DNA from: Streptomyces sp. NBC_00247
GTDB lineage: Bacteria; Actinomycetota; Actinomycetes; Streptomycetales; Streptomycetaceae
Assembly: GCF_036188265.1 (NCBI RefSeq)
Contig: NZ_CP108093.1
Span: forward strand, 7,221,001-7,285,000
DNA length: 64,000 nucleotides
Direction of reading: 5' to 3'
The position numbers and the translations under genes were made by a program. The notes under the pieces are model-generated. The model saw only the letters and a list, made by a program, of their open reading frames with translations, ran no database searches and had not been told where the DNA came from. Below, in pieces: positions 53,187 through 61,718 of the stretch (position 1 is the stretch's first letter; every line of letters starts with the position of its first letter).

Positions 53187-53451
53187 CCCTGCCTCCTCGA
53201 TACCGTCACCCCGCGTACGGCAGGCGAGCCGGCAACGAGCCTGTCCCGGCTCCCGGGGAGGCGCAAGGCAAGCTCGGCCGACTGGACCAGAGGGGGTTGT
53301 CGCCGGTGAGGTTGACGTTCCTGTCAGCCAACCACCCACGAACAGTGCGTACGTACCTTGCCGCCGAGGCCTCATATCCGCGGGTGCGGCACGGGTGGGC
53401 GGGCGCGCTGGCGCGGATGCGTGGGGGCGGTGCTGCTCGTAGCGTCGGGGG
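53187..53451. other. Divergent promoter region GAP / DUF1254
   Basis: The region is 265 bases without a gene. It separates the GAP-SulP operon from the DUF1254 gene on the other strand and is likely a shared control region. Confidence 0.4.
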
Positions 53452-54849
53452 ATGAGCGAGAACGCGGAGCTTCCTGGCCGGCTGGGCGGGGTGGGTTACG
53501 ACGGTGAACTGCCGGCTCGGCAGGATCTCGGGCTGGTCTTCGACGAGCTGGACTACCAGATGGCCTGCCAGGTGTATCTGTGGGCGCTGCCTCTGGTGTC
53601 GTACGCGCAGTGGCAGCGGGTGCACCGGGAGGTGTTCGGCGCGGGGCCGTGCGACCTGGTCCGCTACAGCACGTACCGCGACCGGCTGGGACTGATCACA
53701 GCCAACGCCACCACCCCGTACATCCTGAACTTCTTCGATCTGGCGCAGACGGGGCCGCTGCTGGTGGAACTGCCCGCCGGCCCCACGGCGGGCGGGGTGT
53801 CGGACTTCTGGCAGCGTGAGATCGGTGTCATGGGCGAGATGGGCCCCGACCGCGGGCAGGGAGGCACCCATCTGATCGTCCCGCCCGGCCAACCCGTACC
53901 GGACGGGACACCCGGCGAAGTCCATGTCCTCTACGCCACGGGCATGAACGTCATGTTCGGCTTCCGTACACTGGATCCCGATCCCGACCGGTCCCGGGCG
54001 CTCGTGGACGCGGTCCGTATCCGCCCGCACGACAGCGACCCCGCCAGCTGCACGACCCGCATCGTCACCCCCGACGGCAGGCCGTGGTCCGGTGACCAGC
54101 CGCGTGGCCTGGAGTTCTTCCGAACCCTGCACGCCGTCTACCAGAGCGAGATCGTGGACGAACGCGACCGCTTCTACCTGGCGATGCTGCACCGGCTCGG
54201 GATCACCAAGGGCGAGGCGTTCACACCCGACGAGCGGACGACACGCATCCTGGAACAGGGCGCCGCGGCGGGCGAGCTGATGGCGCAGGCCAACACCTTC
54301 GCCAAGCGGTTCGAGGGATGCCGGTGGTGGCCCGACCGCCTCTGGGACCAGCCGATCGTCCTGGACCACTCCGACCAGCGAGCCGGACACCTCGACCAAC
54401 TGCTGGAACGCGCCTCATGGTTCTACGAGGCCGTCTCGTTCTCAGAAGCGATGAAGAGCCACACCCCCGGCGCGGGGCAGGCCTACCTCGGGGCATACAC
54501 GGACGGCCGGAGCGCGTGGCTGGACGGCGGCCGCGACTACACCCTGCACGTACCGGCAGACGTGCCGGCCAAACTGTTCTGGTCGGTGACCGTGTACGAC
54601 ACCGCCACCCGCTGCCTGATCGACAACCCCCAGCAGCGCGGGGACCGCGGTTCACGCGACCACGACCTTCTGGTCAACGGCGACGGGTCGGTCGACCTGT
54701 CCTTCGGACCGCATCCCCCCAAGACCGGCGAGTCGAACTGGGTACAGACCCTGCCCGGACGGCACTGGTTCTCCTACTTCCGCCTCTACGGGCCCCAAGA
54801 ACCCTACCTGGACCGCACCTGGAAACTCGGCGACATCACACCTGCCTGA
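53452..54849 (+). CDS. DUF1254/DUF1214 protein (copy 1)
   Basis: This is a 465-residue soluble protein with the two domains of the DUF1254/DUF1214 family. The N-terminal DUF1254 has YLWALPLVSYAQWQRVH, YSTYRDRLGLITANATTPYILNFFDL and GVMGEMGPDRGQGGTHL. The C-terminal DUF1214 has SHTPGAGQAYLGAYTDGRSAWLDGGRDYTLHVPADVPAKLFWSVTVYDTATRCLIDN and TLPGRHWFSYFRLYGPQEPYLDRTWKLGDI. The ATG is at 53452. The biochemical role is unsettled; a few members have been linked to envelope or membrane function. It stands divergent from GAP-SulP. A ~100-bp fragment of this very gene recurs at 60176. Confidence 0.85.
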   Translation: MSENAELPGRLGGVGYDGELPARQDLGLVFDELDYQMACQVYLWALPLVSYAQWQRVHREVFGAGPCDLVRYSTYRDRLGLITANATTPYILNFFDLAQTGPLLVELPAGPTAGGVSDFWQREIGVMGEMGPDRGQGGTHLIVPPGQPVPDGTPGEVHVLYATGMNVMFGFRTLDPDPDRSRALVDAVRIRPHDSDPASCTTRIVTPDGRPWSGDQPRGLEFFRTLHAVYQSEIVDERDRFYLAMLHRLGITKGEAFTPDERTTRILEQGAAAGELMAQANTFAKRFEGCRWWPDRLWDQPIVLDHSDQRAGHLDQLLERASWFYEAVSFSEAMKSHTPGAGQAYLGAYTDGRSAWLDGGRDYTLHVPADVPAKLFWSVTVYDTATRCLIDNPQQRGDRGSRDHDLLVNGDGSVDLSFGPHPPKTGESNWVQTLPGRHWFSYFRLYGPQEPYLDRTWKLGDITPA

Positions 54850-54910
54850 CCCCCCCCGTCGGAAACCAGTGAGAATGCCGGCGCAGTGCGCGACGCGCCG
54901 CCAGGAAGTG

Positions 54911-55822
54911 ATGGAGATGGACTTCCGTCAGATCGAGTTCTTCAGGGCGGTCGTCGAGGCACGTTCGGTCTCGCAGGCTGCAGAAAACCTTGGTGTGACT
55001 CCGCCAACGGTGGGTGATGCCGTCGCGGCGCTGGAGCGGGAACTCGGCGTGCGTCTCCTGGAGCGATCGGCGAAGGGGGCGAACCCCACTCGAGCGGGTC
55101 TCTATCTGCTGTCGAGGGGCGGCCGCCTGGTGGCCGACCGCGACCGGGTCACCGAGGCGCTCCGACTGATGGGGGCGGGAGCGGTCGGTGATCTCCAGAT
55201 CGGTGTCGAGCCGATGGTCATCAACGAGCTCATCGCTGACGTGCTGGCGGACTTCCTGAAGCGCGCCCCGGAGGCGCGCGTCAGCCTGAGCGATGTCACA
55301 CCCGACGTCATCATCCAGGGGATTGTGGACGGCAATCTGGACATGGGCTGTGTCCCCTTCGGCCAGGAAGGATTCGCCGAATCCGTCACCGACGTCTGCG
55401 AGTGGTACCCGATCGTCGGCATCGACATCAAACTGGCCGTACCGCGGAAGCGGGCACACGAGCAGCACCCTGGCGGAAAAGGCTGGGGGCGCTGGATCCT
55501 GCCCTACCGGATTCCCGCGTTCTCGGGCATGCCGGACATCGTCGAAGAGACCCTGGCCGACGACGAAGGCTTCGACGTCCTCGAGGTCTCCACGCCGCAG
55601 ACAGCGATCGCGTTCGTGGCCGCAGGACTGGGCGTCGCGCCGGCCACCCAGCGCATCGCGGAAGGGAACGAGGCGGTGGCCCTCCTCGACCCCCCGGAAT
55701 GGCTTGCCCCCATGCAGGCGACGCTTCTATGGAAACGGGGAGGCCAGATGACACCGCTCATGTCGCTCTGGAGGCAGTCCACTCAACTGGTCGCCACACA
55801 ACGCCGCGCGAAGGGCTCCTGA
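54911..55822 (+). CDS. LysR-family transcriptional regulator
   Basis: This is a 303-residue LysR regulator. ATG 54911 (with GGAAG upstream) is chosen over the upstream TTG at 54869, which lacks an RBS, and ATG 54917 is also possible. The HTH is MDFRQIEFFRAVVEARSVSQAAENLGVTPPTVGDAVAALERELGVRLLERS. The effector domain shows QIGVEPMVINELIADVLADFLKRAPEARVSL, and QTAIAFVAAGLGVAPATQRIA. It follows the DUF1254 gene codirectionally with a 61-bp gap, so the two may share a transcript, or the regulator may be separately transcribed. The target is unknown. Confidence 0.86.
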   Translation: MEMDFRQIEFFRAVVEARSVSQAAENLGVTPPTVGDAVAALERELGVRLLERSAKGANPTRAGLYLLSRGGRLVADRDRVTEALRLMGAGAVGDLQIGVEPMVINELIADVLADFLKRAPEARVSLSDVTPDVIIQGIVDGNLDMGCVPFGQEGFAESVTDVCEWYPIVGIDIKLAVPRKRAHEQHPGGKGWGRWILPYRIPAFSGMPDIVEETLADDEGFDVLEVSTPQTAIAFVAAGLGVAPATQRIAEGNEAVALLDPPEWLAPMQATLLWKRGGQMTPLMSLWRQSTQLVATQRRAKGS

Positions 55823-56090
55823 CCCACCCCCACAAGCAGCCGAAGGAGTTCTTCCCGCCCGGCGGACCGGAGTCTGCGGTGGTCCTCATTCTTCGCTTCC
55901 GGCCCTCTTTTTTCTTCTGTTTCTGAACGAGGCCCGGGGTGACCGTTCTACGGGCAACACCGGACGAGTCGGAAGCAACTCGTCTCTGGCCCTAACTAAC
56001 CGGTCATATCGGGCTATGGCCTATCCCTGTTGTGCCTGTCACAACGGAGGTATGGCCCTCCGCACGAGGGCTTGAAACTTGGAGGCCCCG
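55823..56090. other. Intergenic, promoter of paralogue D
   Basis: Contains a TTTTTTCTTC pyrimidine run near 55907-55922 and an AT-rich section (55990-56040). No gene. Confidence 0.4.
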
Positions 56091-56624
56091 ATGCGCCCGC
56101 GTTTTCGCCCCATGGCCCTGCTGGCAGCCGCTGTGACCTCAGTGGCCAGTTGCCTGCTCTTCGCCACCCCTGCCTCCGCAGGAGTCGCGGACGCGACCTG
56201 CCTGCTCGGCACCGAGACCACGACCTACAGCCCACCCGTCACGCTCACCCCCCAGTCCGTGCACATCAACACGGTCCGCCAGCTCGGCCCGTGCCTGTCG
56301 ACCAACCCGGCCATCACGACAGGGACCATGAACATCTCCTTCAACGCGACCCGCTCCTGCCTCACGGTGGCCTCCCCGTCGACCGCCACCCTGACGATCA
56401 ACTGGAACAACGGCCAGACCAGCACCCTGCTGGTCAACTACGTCAACAACAACGCCGCCGGCCAAATCGTCTCCGTCGGCACGGGCGCGGTCACCGCAGG
56501 CCTGTTCGCCGGAGACAGCGCGGTCGTCGTCAACGTCGGCCCCACACTGGACACCCTGAACTGCGCCCTCAACGGGATCAGCAGCCGCACCGGCACCTTC
56601 ACCCTCGAACTCACCTCCCTGTAG
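56091..56624 (+). CDS. Secreted four-cysteine family protein (paralogue D)
   Basis: This is a 177-residue secreted protein. ATG 56091 has GGAGG at 56081-56085 (spacing 5). The signal peptide is MRPRFRPMALLAAAVTSVASCLLFATPASAG (cleavage ~residue 31). The mature sequence follows the family pattern. It opens ATCLLGTETTTYSPPVTLTPQSVHI; the other cysteines are in GPCLS, RSCLT and NCALNG. The central strand is WNNGQTSTLLVNY, and the late motif is VGTGAVTAGLFAGDSAVVVNV. It is most similar to paralogue C, 50 kb away, although located beside unrelated genes. A perfect hairpin terminator follows. Function is unknown. Confidence 0.84.
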   Translation: MRPRFRPMALLAAAVTSVASCLLFATPASAGVADATCLLGTETTTYSPPVTLTPQSVHINTVRQLGPCLSTNPAITTGTMNISFNATRSCLTVASPSTATLTINWNNGQTSTLLVNYVNNNAAGQIVSVGTGAVTAGLFAGDSAVVVNVGPTLDTLNCALNGISSRTGTFTLELTSL

Positions 56625-56632
56625 GCCGGTAT

Positions 56633-56660
56633 GTTCCCGGCGTGGGTGCGCGCCGGGAAC
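56633..56660 (+). terminator. Hairpin terminator of paralogue D
   Basis: GTTCCCGGCG (56633-56642) and CGCCGGGAAC (56651-56660) form a perfect 10-bp stem 8 bases after the stop. Confidence 0.7.
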
Positions 56661-57017
56661 CGCGACCGGGACGAAGCCACTGCACCAGCCTGTGCTTGAA
56701 CCGGAGGCGCCGGAGGCGCTGAGCCCGCCTTCGGCCCTTCTGCGTGTCCCCGCCCCGGTTCCGCGACAGCGGCACCACACGGTGCTCCACAGGCGTCCTG
56801 AACGACCGTGGTACCGACGTCGCCCGGATCCTGGCCGATGCCCAGGCGCCGCGGCTCGACGCCGACCGGGCCCGAACCGCCGTCAGCACCGCCGCAGCCA
56901 ATCGCACGCCTCAGTCACCCCGCTGACGAACGAGACCACCCCACCACCACGAACAGCACCTCCAGGCGCACTTCGGCGACGCGCCACCACCGACGCACAC
57001 CAGGAGACGGGGCCCGC
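56661..57017. other. Intergenic with scraps, no gene supported
   Basis: A fragment reading RGTDVARILADAQAPRLDADRARTAVSTAA (56744-56926) looks like protein but lacks a start and is probably a relic. Confidence 0.3.
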
Positions 57018-57150
57018 ATGCGCACACCCACCCCCAGCGCCACCACCCCAACCCCCGCCGAGACAACCGAGTCCAGACCCGGACCGGCGGTGTACGGCGC
57101 CCTCTCCCCGGCCCTCCTCGCCCGCGCCTACCGCGGCTACGCCCGCTTGC
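57018..57150 (+). pseudogene. Truncated paralogue of the 46.8-kb small gene
   Basis: From ATG 57018 the sequence reads MRTPTPSATTPTPAETTE, then GPAVYGALSPALLARAYRGYARL. This matches the first ~45 residues of 46814-47017. After 57150 similarity ends and a Gly-rich unrelated frame follows. The upstream GGAGACGGGG context is also shared. Confidence 0.65.
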
Positions 57151-57307
57151 GGGGTGGCGGTGGTGGAGCGGTGGGTGGGCGGTGTCGGGTGGCGGTGCCC
57201 CGGACGGCCGGCCCGGCACTCAGAGGGGCAGGCCGGTGGACGCACCAGGTTGAGCTGGTGGACTCGCCACGGGTTTGCCGCGGTGGGTCCGGCGCCTCGA
57301 TGGGGGG

Positions 57308-57506
57308 TCACACGGTGATGATGATGGCCATGCAGGTGGCGAGGAGGGTCGCGACGGCCCAGGACGACGACGAGCGCGGTGAGGAAGAGGACGCGAGCCT
57401 CAAGGTGGGACACGGCAGGGGTTCCTTCCGGTAGGGGCGGGCGCGGGATGCGCTCCACCTCTTCGTTGGCGGGGCGGGCGGTGGACAGGACAGCCGGAGC
57501 GACCAT
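57308..57506 (-). pseudogene. Frameshifted small membrane protein
   Basis: The minus-strand ATG 57506 opens MVAPAVLSTARPANEEVERIP ... LEARVLFLTALVVVLG. Restoring one base near 57355 continues it as AVATLLATCMAIIITV followed by a stop at 57308. This reading gives a ~65-residue protein with one long membrane helix. As given, the frame instead ends in histidine-rich nonsense. Confidence 0.42.
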
Positions 57507-58075
57507 GCCGCCGCCGCGGGGGGCGACAGCCCCGACCAGCAGACGGGTCAGACTGCACAGAATCCGAACAACTGGTCAGAATCTGCACGTGGTTCGGGGG
57601 CTGAGCGGCACTATCTGACGGGGTCGGGTTAGCTCCGCAACCCCCCGCTCGACTCCGGCCCGCCCCTCACCCGGTGGCGCCGACCAAGGGCGGAGCAGGG
57701 CACCGCGGCCGGCTCCGCGTCCGGACCCGCCGTGCGCGCGGCGGGTCCGGACGCGGCGGGACCGGGCCGGTACGTCCCGCAAGGGCTTCCCAGGTAAGTA
57801 GTCGGCGTCCGCCGCGCCCCGGAAAATGCGGTCTGTTCCAAGGGACAGCAACGAAGCGGTGTTCACCGCCCGGTTCTCACCCAGGCCGCACGTGCCTTCT
57901 CCGGCAGAGCCATGCCCGCCGCTCATGGAGCACCGGGGCATTGCCGTGCTCCTGGAAGTCGCGCCGCCCCAGAACCGGCACCGGCCCCGGGTGGAGGACC
58001 TGCTTGGTGTTCGCCGTGCCGGGCGGGTGTTCGTGGGCGGCGGCACCCGCCGGGCCGCGGCTCGTTGGACGGGTC
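57507..58075. other. Intergenic, no gene supported
   Basis: It contains several GC-rich inverted repeats around 57700-57760 (for example CCGGACCCGCCG / CGGCGGGTCCGG). These may form a bidirectional terminator. No protein-like frame. Confidence 0.4.
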
Positions 58076-58540
58076 ATGAGTTTCCAGTCGCGTGTCCGTC
58101 TTCCCTTCGGCGATTCGCTGCCCCCGCACCTGCTGGCGGCGTTCGAAGCACGTTGCGCTTTGAACGGCCTTGAGCTGCGTGAAGGGCTGGTGGAAGCGTT
58201 GGAGTTCTGGCTTTCCGCTCCGGGGCCGGGGGAGGGCGAACCGGATGCTGTCGCCCGGGACTTGGCCGAGCGGGCGTCCGAAGCTCTCGACCAGGGCCGG
58301 CGGGACAACGCCCGTGTCCTGGTCACCCTCGCCCATGTCTACTTCCGCCTCGGCCTTCCACCCGACCCCGGCAGCCCTATGAGCCGTACTGCGTCTCGTG
58401 GCCGTGATGCTGTGTCCCCGTCGGGTTTACCCACGCCGTGGGGCCCGGCAAGCGGTACGGCGCCGGAGTCCGTGGGTGTGCCGAGCTGTCCTCCACGGAT
58501 CCAGCACCGCTCCGCGTCTTCGCTCAAGGAACCGGAATGA
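58076..58540 (+). CDS. Hypothetical soluble protein
   Basis: This is a 154-residue protein with an ATG at 58076 and no strong RBS. The first ~100 residues are natural-looking and probably alpha-helical (LPPHLLAAFEARCALNGLELREGLVEALEFWLSAPGPGEGE, then ERASEALDQGRRDNARVLVTLAHVYFRLGLPP). The Ser/Pro-rich remainder may be disordered or spurious read-through. The helical part could be a TPR-like or adaptor unit. No related neighbours. Function is unknown. Confidence 0.5.
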   Translation: MSFQSRVRLPFGDSLPPHLLAAFEARCALNGLELREGLVEALEFWLSAPGPGEGEPDAVARDLAERASEALDQGRRDNARVLVTLAHVYFRLGLPPDPGSPMSRTASRGRDAVSPSGLPTPWGPASGTAPESVGVPSCPPRIQHRSASSLKEPE

Positions 58541-59145
58541 GCAGCCCGGCCCCGGCTTCAGTGTGCCGCTCCCGGCGCCCGCTCTGTTCCACGATGTGAG
58601 GGGGAGGGACCCGATGGCCGTCCGGGTCCCTCCCGCCACCGAACCCTGCCGCGTTCGCCTCGCGTCGGCCGGCCCCGCCGCTGGCAGGGAATCCCCATGC
58701 CTGGCGACCGGCGACTGATTCCGGGGCGGTCACTTGATGAGCCGGACGCGGACCCGGAGGGCGTGCAGTCCGCTTTTCGCCCAGAGGTAGGGCTCGGCTT
58801 CGGGGGTTCGATGCAGCTGTGGTGGAACCACAGTCCGGTACCGTCCCGGACCTGCACGATCAGACCGCAGCCCTCCGGGCCGTACGGCCATTTTCTGTTG
58901 ACGCGGGCGCCACCTTTGCCGTGGGCACCCGCCCTTGGTGATGGCGGTTCTCCCGGCTGCGATCGGCTGCCTGGCCAACCTCTTGGGAAGGGCGGCGCGT
59001 ATCGTTGAAAATCGGTGCATAAATGGATAAATTCCAGTTTCCGTCGAGGTGGCACATTTTCAGCTCTGTACGCGCCGCCGGTCCGGCGGGCAGGGGCCGG
59101 AGCGCCTTCGCGCGGCTGGCCATTCCTTAAGCCCAGGAGGAGTCC
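58541..59145. other. Intergenic with protein-like scraps
   Basis: Minus-strand frames contain VNRKWPYGPEGCGLIVQVRDGTG (58840-58920) and TPEAEPYLWAKSGLHALRVRVRLIK (58731-58810) in different frames, possibly one broken gene. Near 59000-59060 GC falls and there is the promoter region of the collagen-like gene. Confidence 0.3.
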
Positions 59146-59730
59146 ATGCATCGACATGTGAGGCGCATTTCACGCCTCGCACTGCCGCTGGCGACGATCG
59201 CGCTCGCGGGCGCGGTAGCCATGCCGGCGGCTCACGCCGCTGACGCGACCGGACGCGGCGGCGGGGGTTGTGACCACTCGTGCAAGCCGGAGCCCGGCCC
59301 GCCCGGCCCGCCCGGACCGGCGGGACCGCCCGGACCTGAGGGTCCCGCCGGTCCCGCCGGTCCTCAGGGACCTGCCGGTCCTGCTGGTTCTCAGGGTCCT
59401 GCCGGTCCCGCCGGTCCTGCTGGTTCTCAGGGTCCTGCTGGTCCTGCTGGTCCTGCTGGTCCTCAGGGTCCTGCCGGCCCCACAGAGGCCCCGCAGATCG
59501 TCACCAACACCGTGCCACTTCCTGCCAACTCCTCAGTGCAGGGTGGTGCGGTCTGCCCTGCCGGTACGGCTGTCACGGGAGGCGGCGCCTCCGTCAACCC
59601 GATCGGGGGGGGAGTGGTCGTCGAGCAGACGTTCCCGTCCGGCAATACCTGGCTCACCGCGGTCTCGAACGGGTCCTCACTCAACCGTGAGGTCACCTTC
59701 TATGCCCTGTGCATTCCCGTCTCAGGCTGA
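59146..59730 (+). CDS. Secreted collagen-like protein (copy 2)
   Basis: This is a 194-residue exported protein with an ATG at 59146 and AGGAGGAG upstream at spacing 5. A signal peptide (ending PAAHA, residue ~32) is followed by a cysteine pair (GCDHSCK). A collagen-like Gly-X-Y segment of ~23 triplets comes next (GPPGPPGPAGPPGPEGPAGP, with GSQ and GPQ interspersed). A C-terminal domain (AVCPAGTAVTGGGASVNP ... FYALCIPVSG) shares cysteine spacing with copy 1. It is longer and more varied in its repeats than copy 1. The GPA/GPQ repeats are also direct DNA repeats (GGTCCTGCTGGTCCTGCTGG), prone to slippage. Confidence 0.86.
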   Translation: MHRHVRRISRLALPLATIALAGAVAMPAAHAADATGRGGGGCDHSCKPEPGPPGPPGPAGPPGPEGPAGPAGPQGPAGPAGSQGPAGPAGPAGSQGPAGPAGPAGPQGPAGPTEAPQIVTNTVPLPANSSVQGGAVCPAGTAVTGGGASVNPIGGGVVVEQTFPSGNTWLTAVSNGSSLNREVTFYALCIPVSG

Positions 59731-60175
59731 GACCGGACCCTGACGGCGGACGACGGCCGCTCAAGGCGTATGACAGCGGCAACAGGGCGCCCCGACATAC
59801 TCGTTGGTCTCGATGACCCCGAGATGCACCGGAGACCCTGTGTGATCAACGCTCATGATCAATACACTAGGGCGTTTCGTTTGGGTCACTTCCGCCGGCC
59901 GAAGTTATCGGCCGGCGGAAGTGACCCACCGCATCAGCGCTCTGATCTCGGCCTTCGGTGTCCTTGCCAGCGCGCTGATGGCCGTTGCAGGCGTTCGTGA
60001 GCACGGTTCTGGCACAGCCTCTGGCTCGCGGCTGTAAAACGTGATCTTCCTCAGCGCTTCGTGCACGCTCATGCATGACGTGCGGCAGCTCCGCACTGAG
60101 CCGACCGCCTGACAGCGGCGCCGTTCCAACCAGCACCGCCAGTCGTTGTTCGTGTGAGTCGTTGACCGACGCGTT
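59731..60175. other. Intergenic with long hairpin, no gene
   Basis: Apart from the hairpin at 59883-59927, a minus-strand frame (SVHEALRKITFYSREPEA, 59905-60129) is protein-like near its end but starts nowhere convincing; it may be the tail of an unknown gene. Confidence 0.3.
59883..59927. repeat. Perfect 20-bp inverted repeat hairpin
   Basis: GGGTCACTTCCGCCGGCCGA (59883-59902) and its exact reverse complement (59908-59927) flank AGTTA. Such back-to-back repeats may be IS terminal repeats left by deletion of the element between them, or a terminator. Confidence 0.7.
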
Positions 60176-60272
60176 TCCGACCAGCGCTCCGGGCACCTCG
60201 ACCAGCTGCTGGAGCGCGCCTCATGATTCTACGAGGCCGTCTCGTTCTCAGAAGCGATGAAGAGCAACTCCC
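60176..60272 (+). pseudogene. Fragment of DUF1254 gene copy 1
   Basis: About 97 bases (TCCGACCAGCGCTCCGGGC ... GAAGCGATGAAGAGC) match 54370-54466 at ~90%. The matching codons cover QRAGHLDQLLERASWFYEAVSFSEAMKS. One Trp codon (TGG) is TGA here. No other part of the gene is present. Confidence 0.8.
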
Positions 60273-60493
60273 TCGGGTAATTCCTCATTCGATCTCGGTC
60301 CCACCACAGGGATGGCGCCGAGGCTGAGTGAGAACACGCCAGTACACCAACATGAGAGCCGGAAACTCGCCTTTGTTCCGTGCCCACATCCCCTGGCCGC
60401 AAAAACGGCCCACCACGGCTGAACGCCCGGGCCCCGCGACAGAAGTGCTTTAGTCCTGATCAAAGCCGCTTCCCATACGCCAGGAGACTGCAC

Positions 60494-61339
60494 GTGCGAG
60501 CCCGCGCCTCCCGGAACGCGATTCCCGCTGCCGCGACAATCGCCCTACTCGGCGCTCTCACGCCCGTAGCTCTGCCGGCCCGCAGCGCGTCGGCCGAGAC
60601 CCCCGTCTCGTACGACCAAGTAGTTCGCCAAGACTCCCCCGTCGCCTACTGGCCTCTGGCAACCCAGGACACCGCCACCGACAGCACCGGCAATGGGCAC
60701 ACGGGCACCTTCTACGGCACGCCCTCACGTACGACACTCCCCGACGGCGAACCAGCCACAGTCTTCAACGGCTCGTCCCAGTACGCCGAGATTCCGGACA
60801 CCAACGACCTCAGCGTGACCACCCGGGGCGTCCTCACCATCGAAGCGTGGATGCGCCCCGACGCCCGTGAATTTTCCCGCAGCGAGGCCTCCGGTTACGT
60901 GCACTGGCTCGGCAAAGGAACCAAAGGCGAGCAAGAATACGCCGCTCGAATTTACTCCCTCAGTAATTCCGAGCGACGCGCCAACCGCATCTCCGGATAC
61001 GCCTTCTCTCCTCGGGGCGGCCTCGGCAACGGCAGCTACTTTCAGGATCCTTTGACACCTGGTCAATGGATCCACTACGTCCTGGTAGTCAACACCACGA
61101 CCAGCAGCAACCAATACCCGGCGGGCTACACCAAGATCTACAAAGACGGACACCTCCGCGACCAGGACAGTCTCCGGCAATATGCGTTTCGGCCGCGCAA
61201 CGGGACTGCACCTCTTCGTATCGCCACGCGTGACCTGGCGTCCTTCTTCCACGGCGCCATGGGGAAAGTCGCCGTCTACGGTGCCGAGCTGCCGGCCACC
61301 CGCATCGCCGCTCACCACGCCGCCATGCAAGGGGTCTGA
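60494..61339 (+). CDS. Secreted LamG-domain (concanavalin-like) protein
   Basis: This is a 281-residue secreted protein. The GTG at 60494 has AGGAGA at spacing 6; a longer in-frame N-terminus is unsupported. The signal peptide ends PARSASA (~residue 34). The mature region is one LamG-like concanavalin A-type jelly roll (YDQVVRQDSPVAYWPLATQDTATDSTGNGHTG, SSQYAEIPDTNDLSVTTRGVLTIEAWMRPD, PGQWIHYVLVVN, YTKIYKDGHLRDQDSL, GAMGKVAVYGAELPATRIAAHH). Such domains bind carbohydrates or proteins. No catalytic residues are evident. It is monocistronic, with AT-richer sequence than the flanks. An extracellular lectin or binding role is likely. Confidence 0.85.
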   Translation: MRARASRNAIPAAATIALLGALTPVALPARSASAETPVSYDQVVRQDSPVAYWPLATQDTATDSTGNGHTGTFYGTPSRTTLPDGEPATVFNGSSQYAEIPDTNDLSVTTRGVLTIEAWMRPDAREFSRSEASGYVHWLGKGTKGEQEYAARIYSLSNSERRANRISGYAFSPRGGLGNGSYFQDPLTPGQWIHYVLVVNTTTSSNQYPAGYTKIYKDGHLRDQDSLRQYAFRPRNGTAPLRIATRDLASFFHGAMGKVAVYGAELPATRIAAHHAAMQGV

Positions 61340-61429
61340 GGAACACCGTGCCAGATCGATCGCCGGCTCTGGTGTGTGCCTCGACCAAAGCAGTGCCGGC
61401 GCTTCCGCGCTGTCGGCGGTTGAGACCAG

Positions 61430-61515
61430 CAGGACGGCGAGGCCGCGCACCGTGCAGGGACCGCCAGCCTGACGCCCGGCCCGCCGCCGTCGGGTCCCAG
61501 CACACACGGTCCTTC
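61430..61515 (+). pseudogene. Fragment of the 46.98-47.08 kb small-gene junction
   Basis: GAGGCCGCGCACCGT... through CCGCCGTCGGGTCCCAGCAC to ACGGTCC resembles 46985-47085, the end of the 46814 gene and start of the 47014 gene. It breaks into the SulP fragment near 61515. Confidence 0.55.
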
Positions 61516-61718
61516 ACGGAGAGCAGAAGGGCGACGGGAGCGGCGTAGAAGGCGTTCTGCGGGGGCACGCCGGTGATCTGGGCGTAGGCGACACATTCGG
61601 GAACGATCAGCGCCCAGGCAGTGAGCGCACCCAGCGCATCACCCCGCAGCCATGGCTTGCGGTAGCGGCGTGCCCAGTCGGCGACCGGCCAGGGCCGCGC
61701 CCGTACCGGGGCGGTCAT
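61516..61718 (-). pseudogene. 5' fragment of a SulP transporter gene
   Basis: ATG 61718 overlaps the GAP stop (ATGA). The translation MTAPVRARPWPVADWARRYRK, then LRGDALGALTAWALIVPECVAYAQITGVPPQNAFYAAPVALLLSV is the conserved first-helix region of SulP transporters (compare VTGLFSIPEGMAYAAIGGFNPVAGIYAG in the intact copy). It is cut off after ~65 residues by the foreign fragment at 61430-61515. Confidence 0.78.

Noticed and set aside
59320..59480. Repeated GGTCCTGCTGGTCCTGCTGG units, CRISPR-like at first glance
   Set aside because: They are in-frame Gly-Pro-Ala codons of the collagen-like protein, with no unique spacers.
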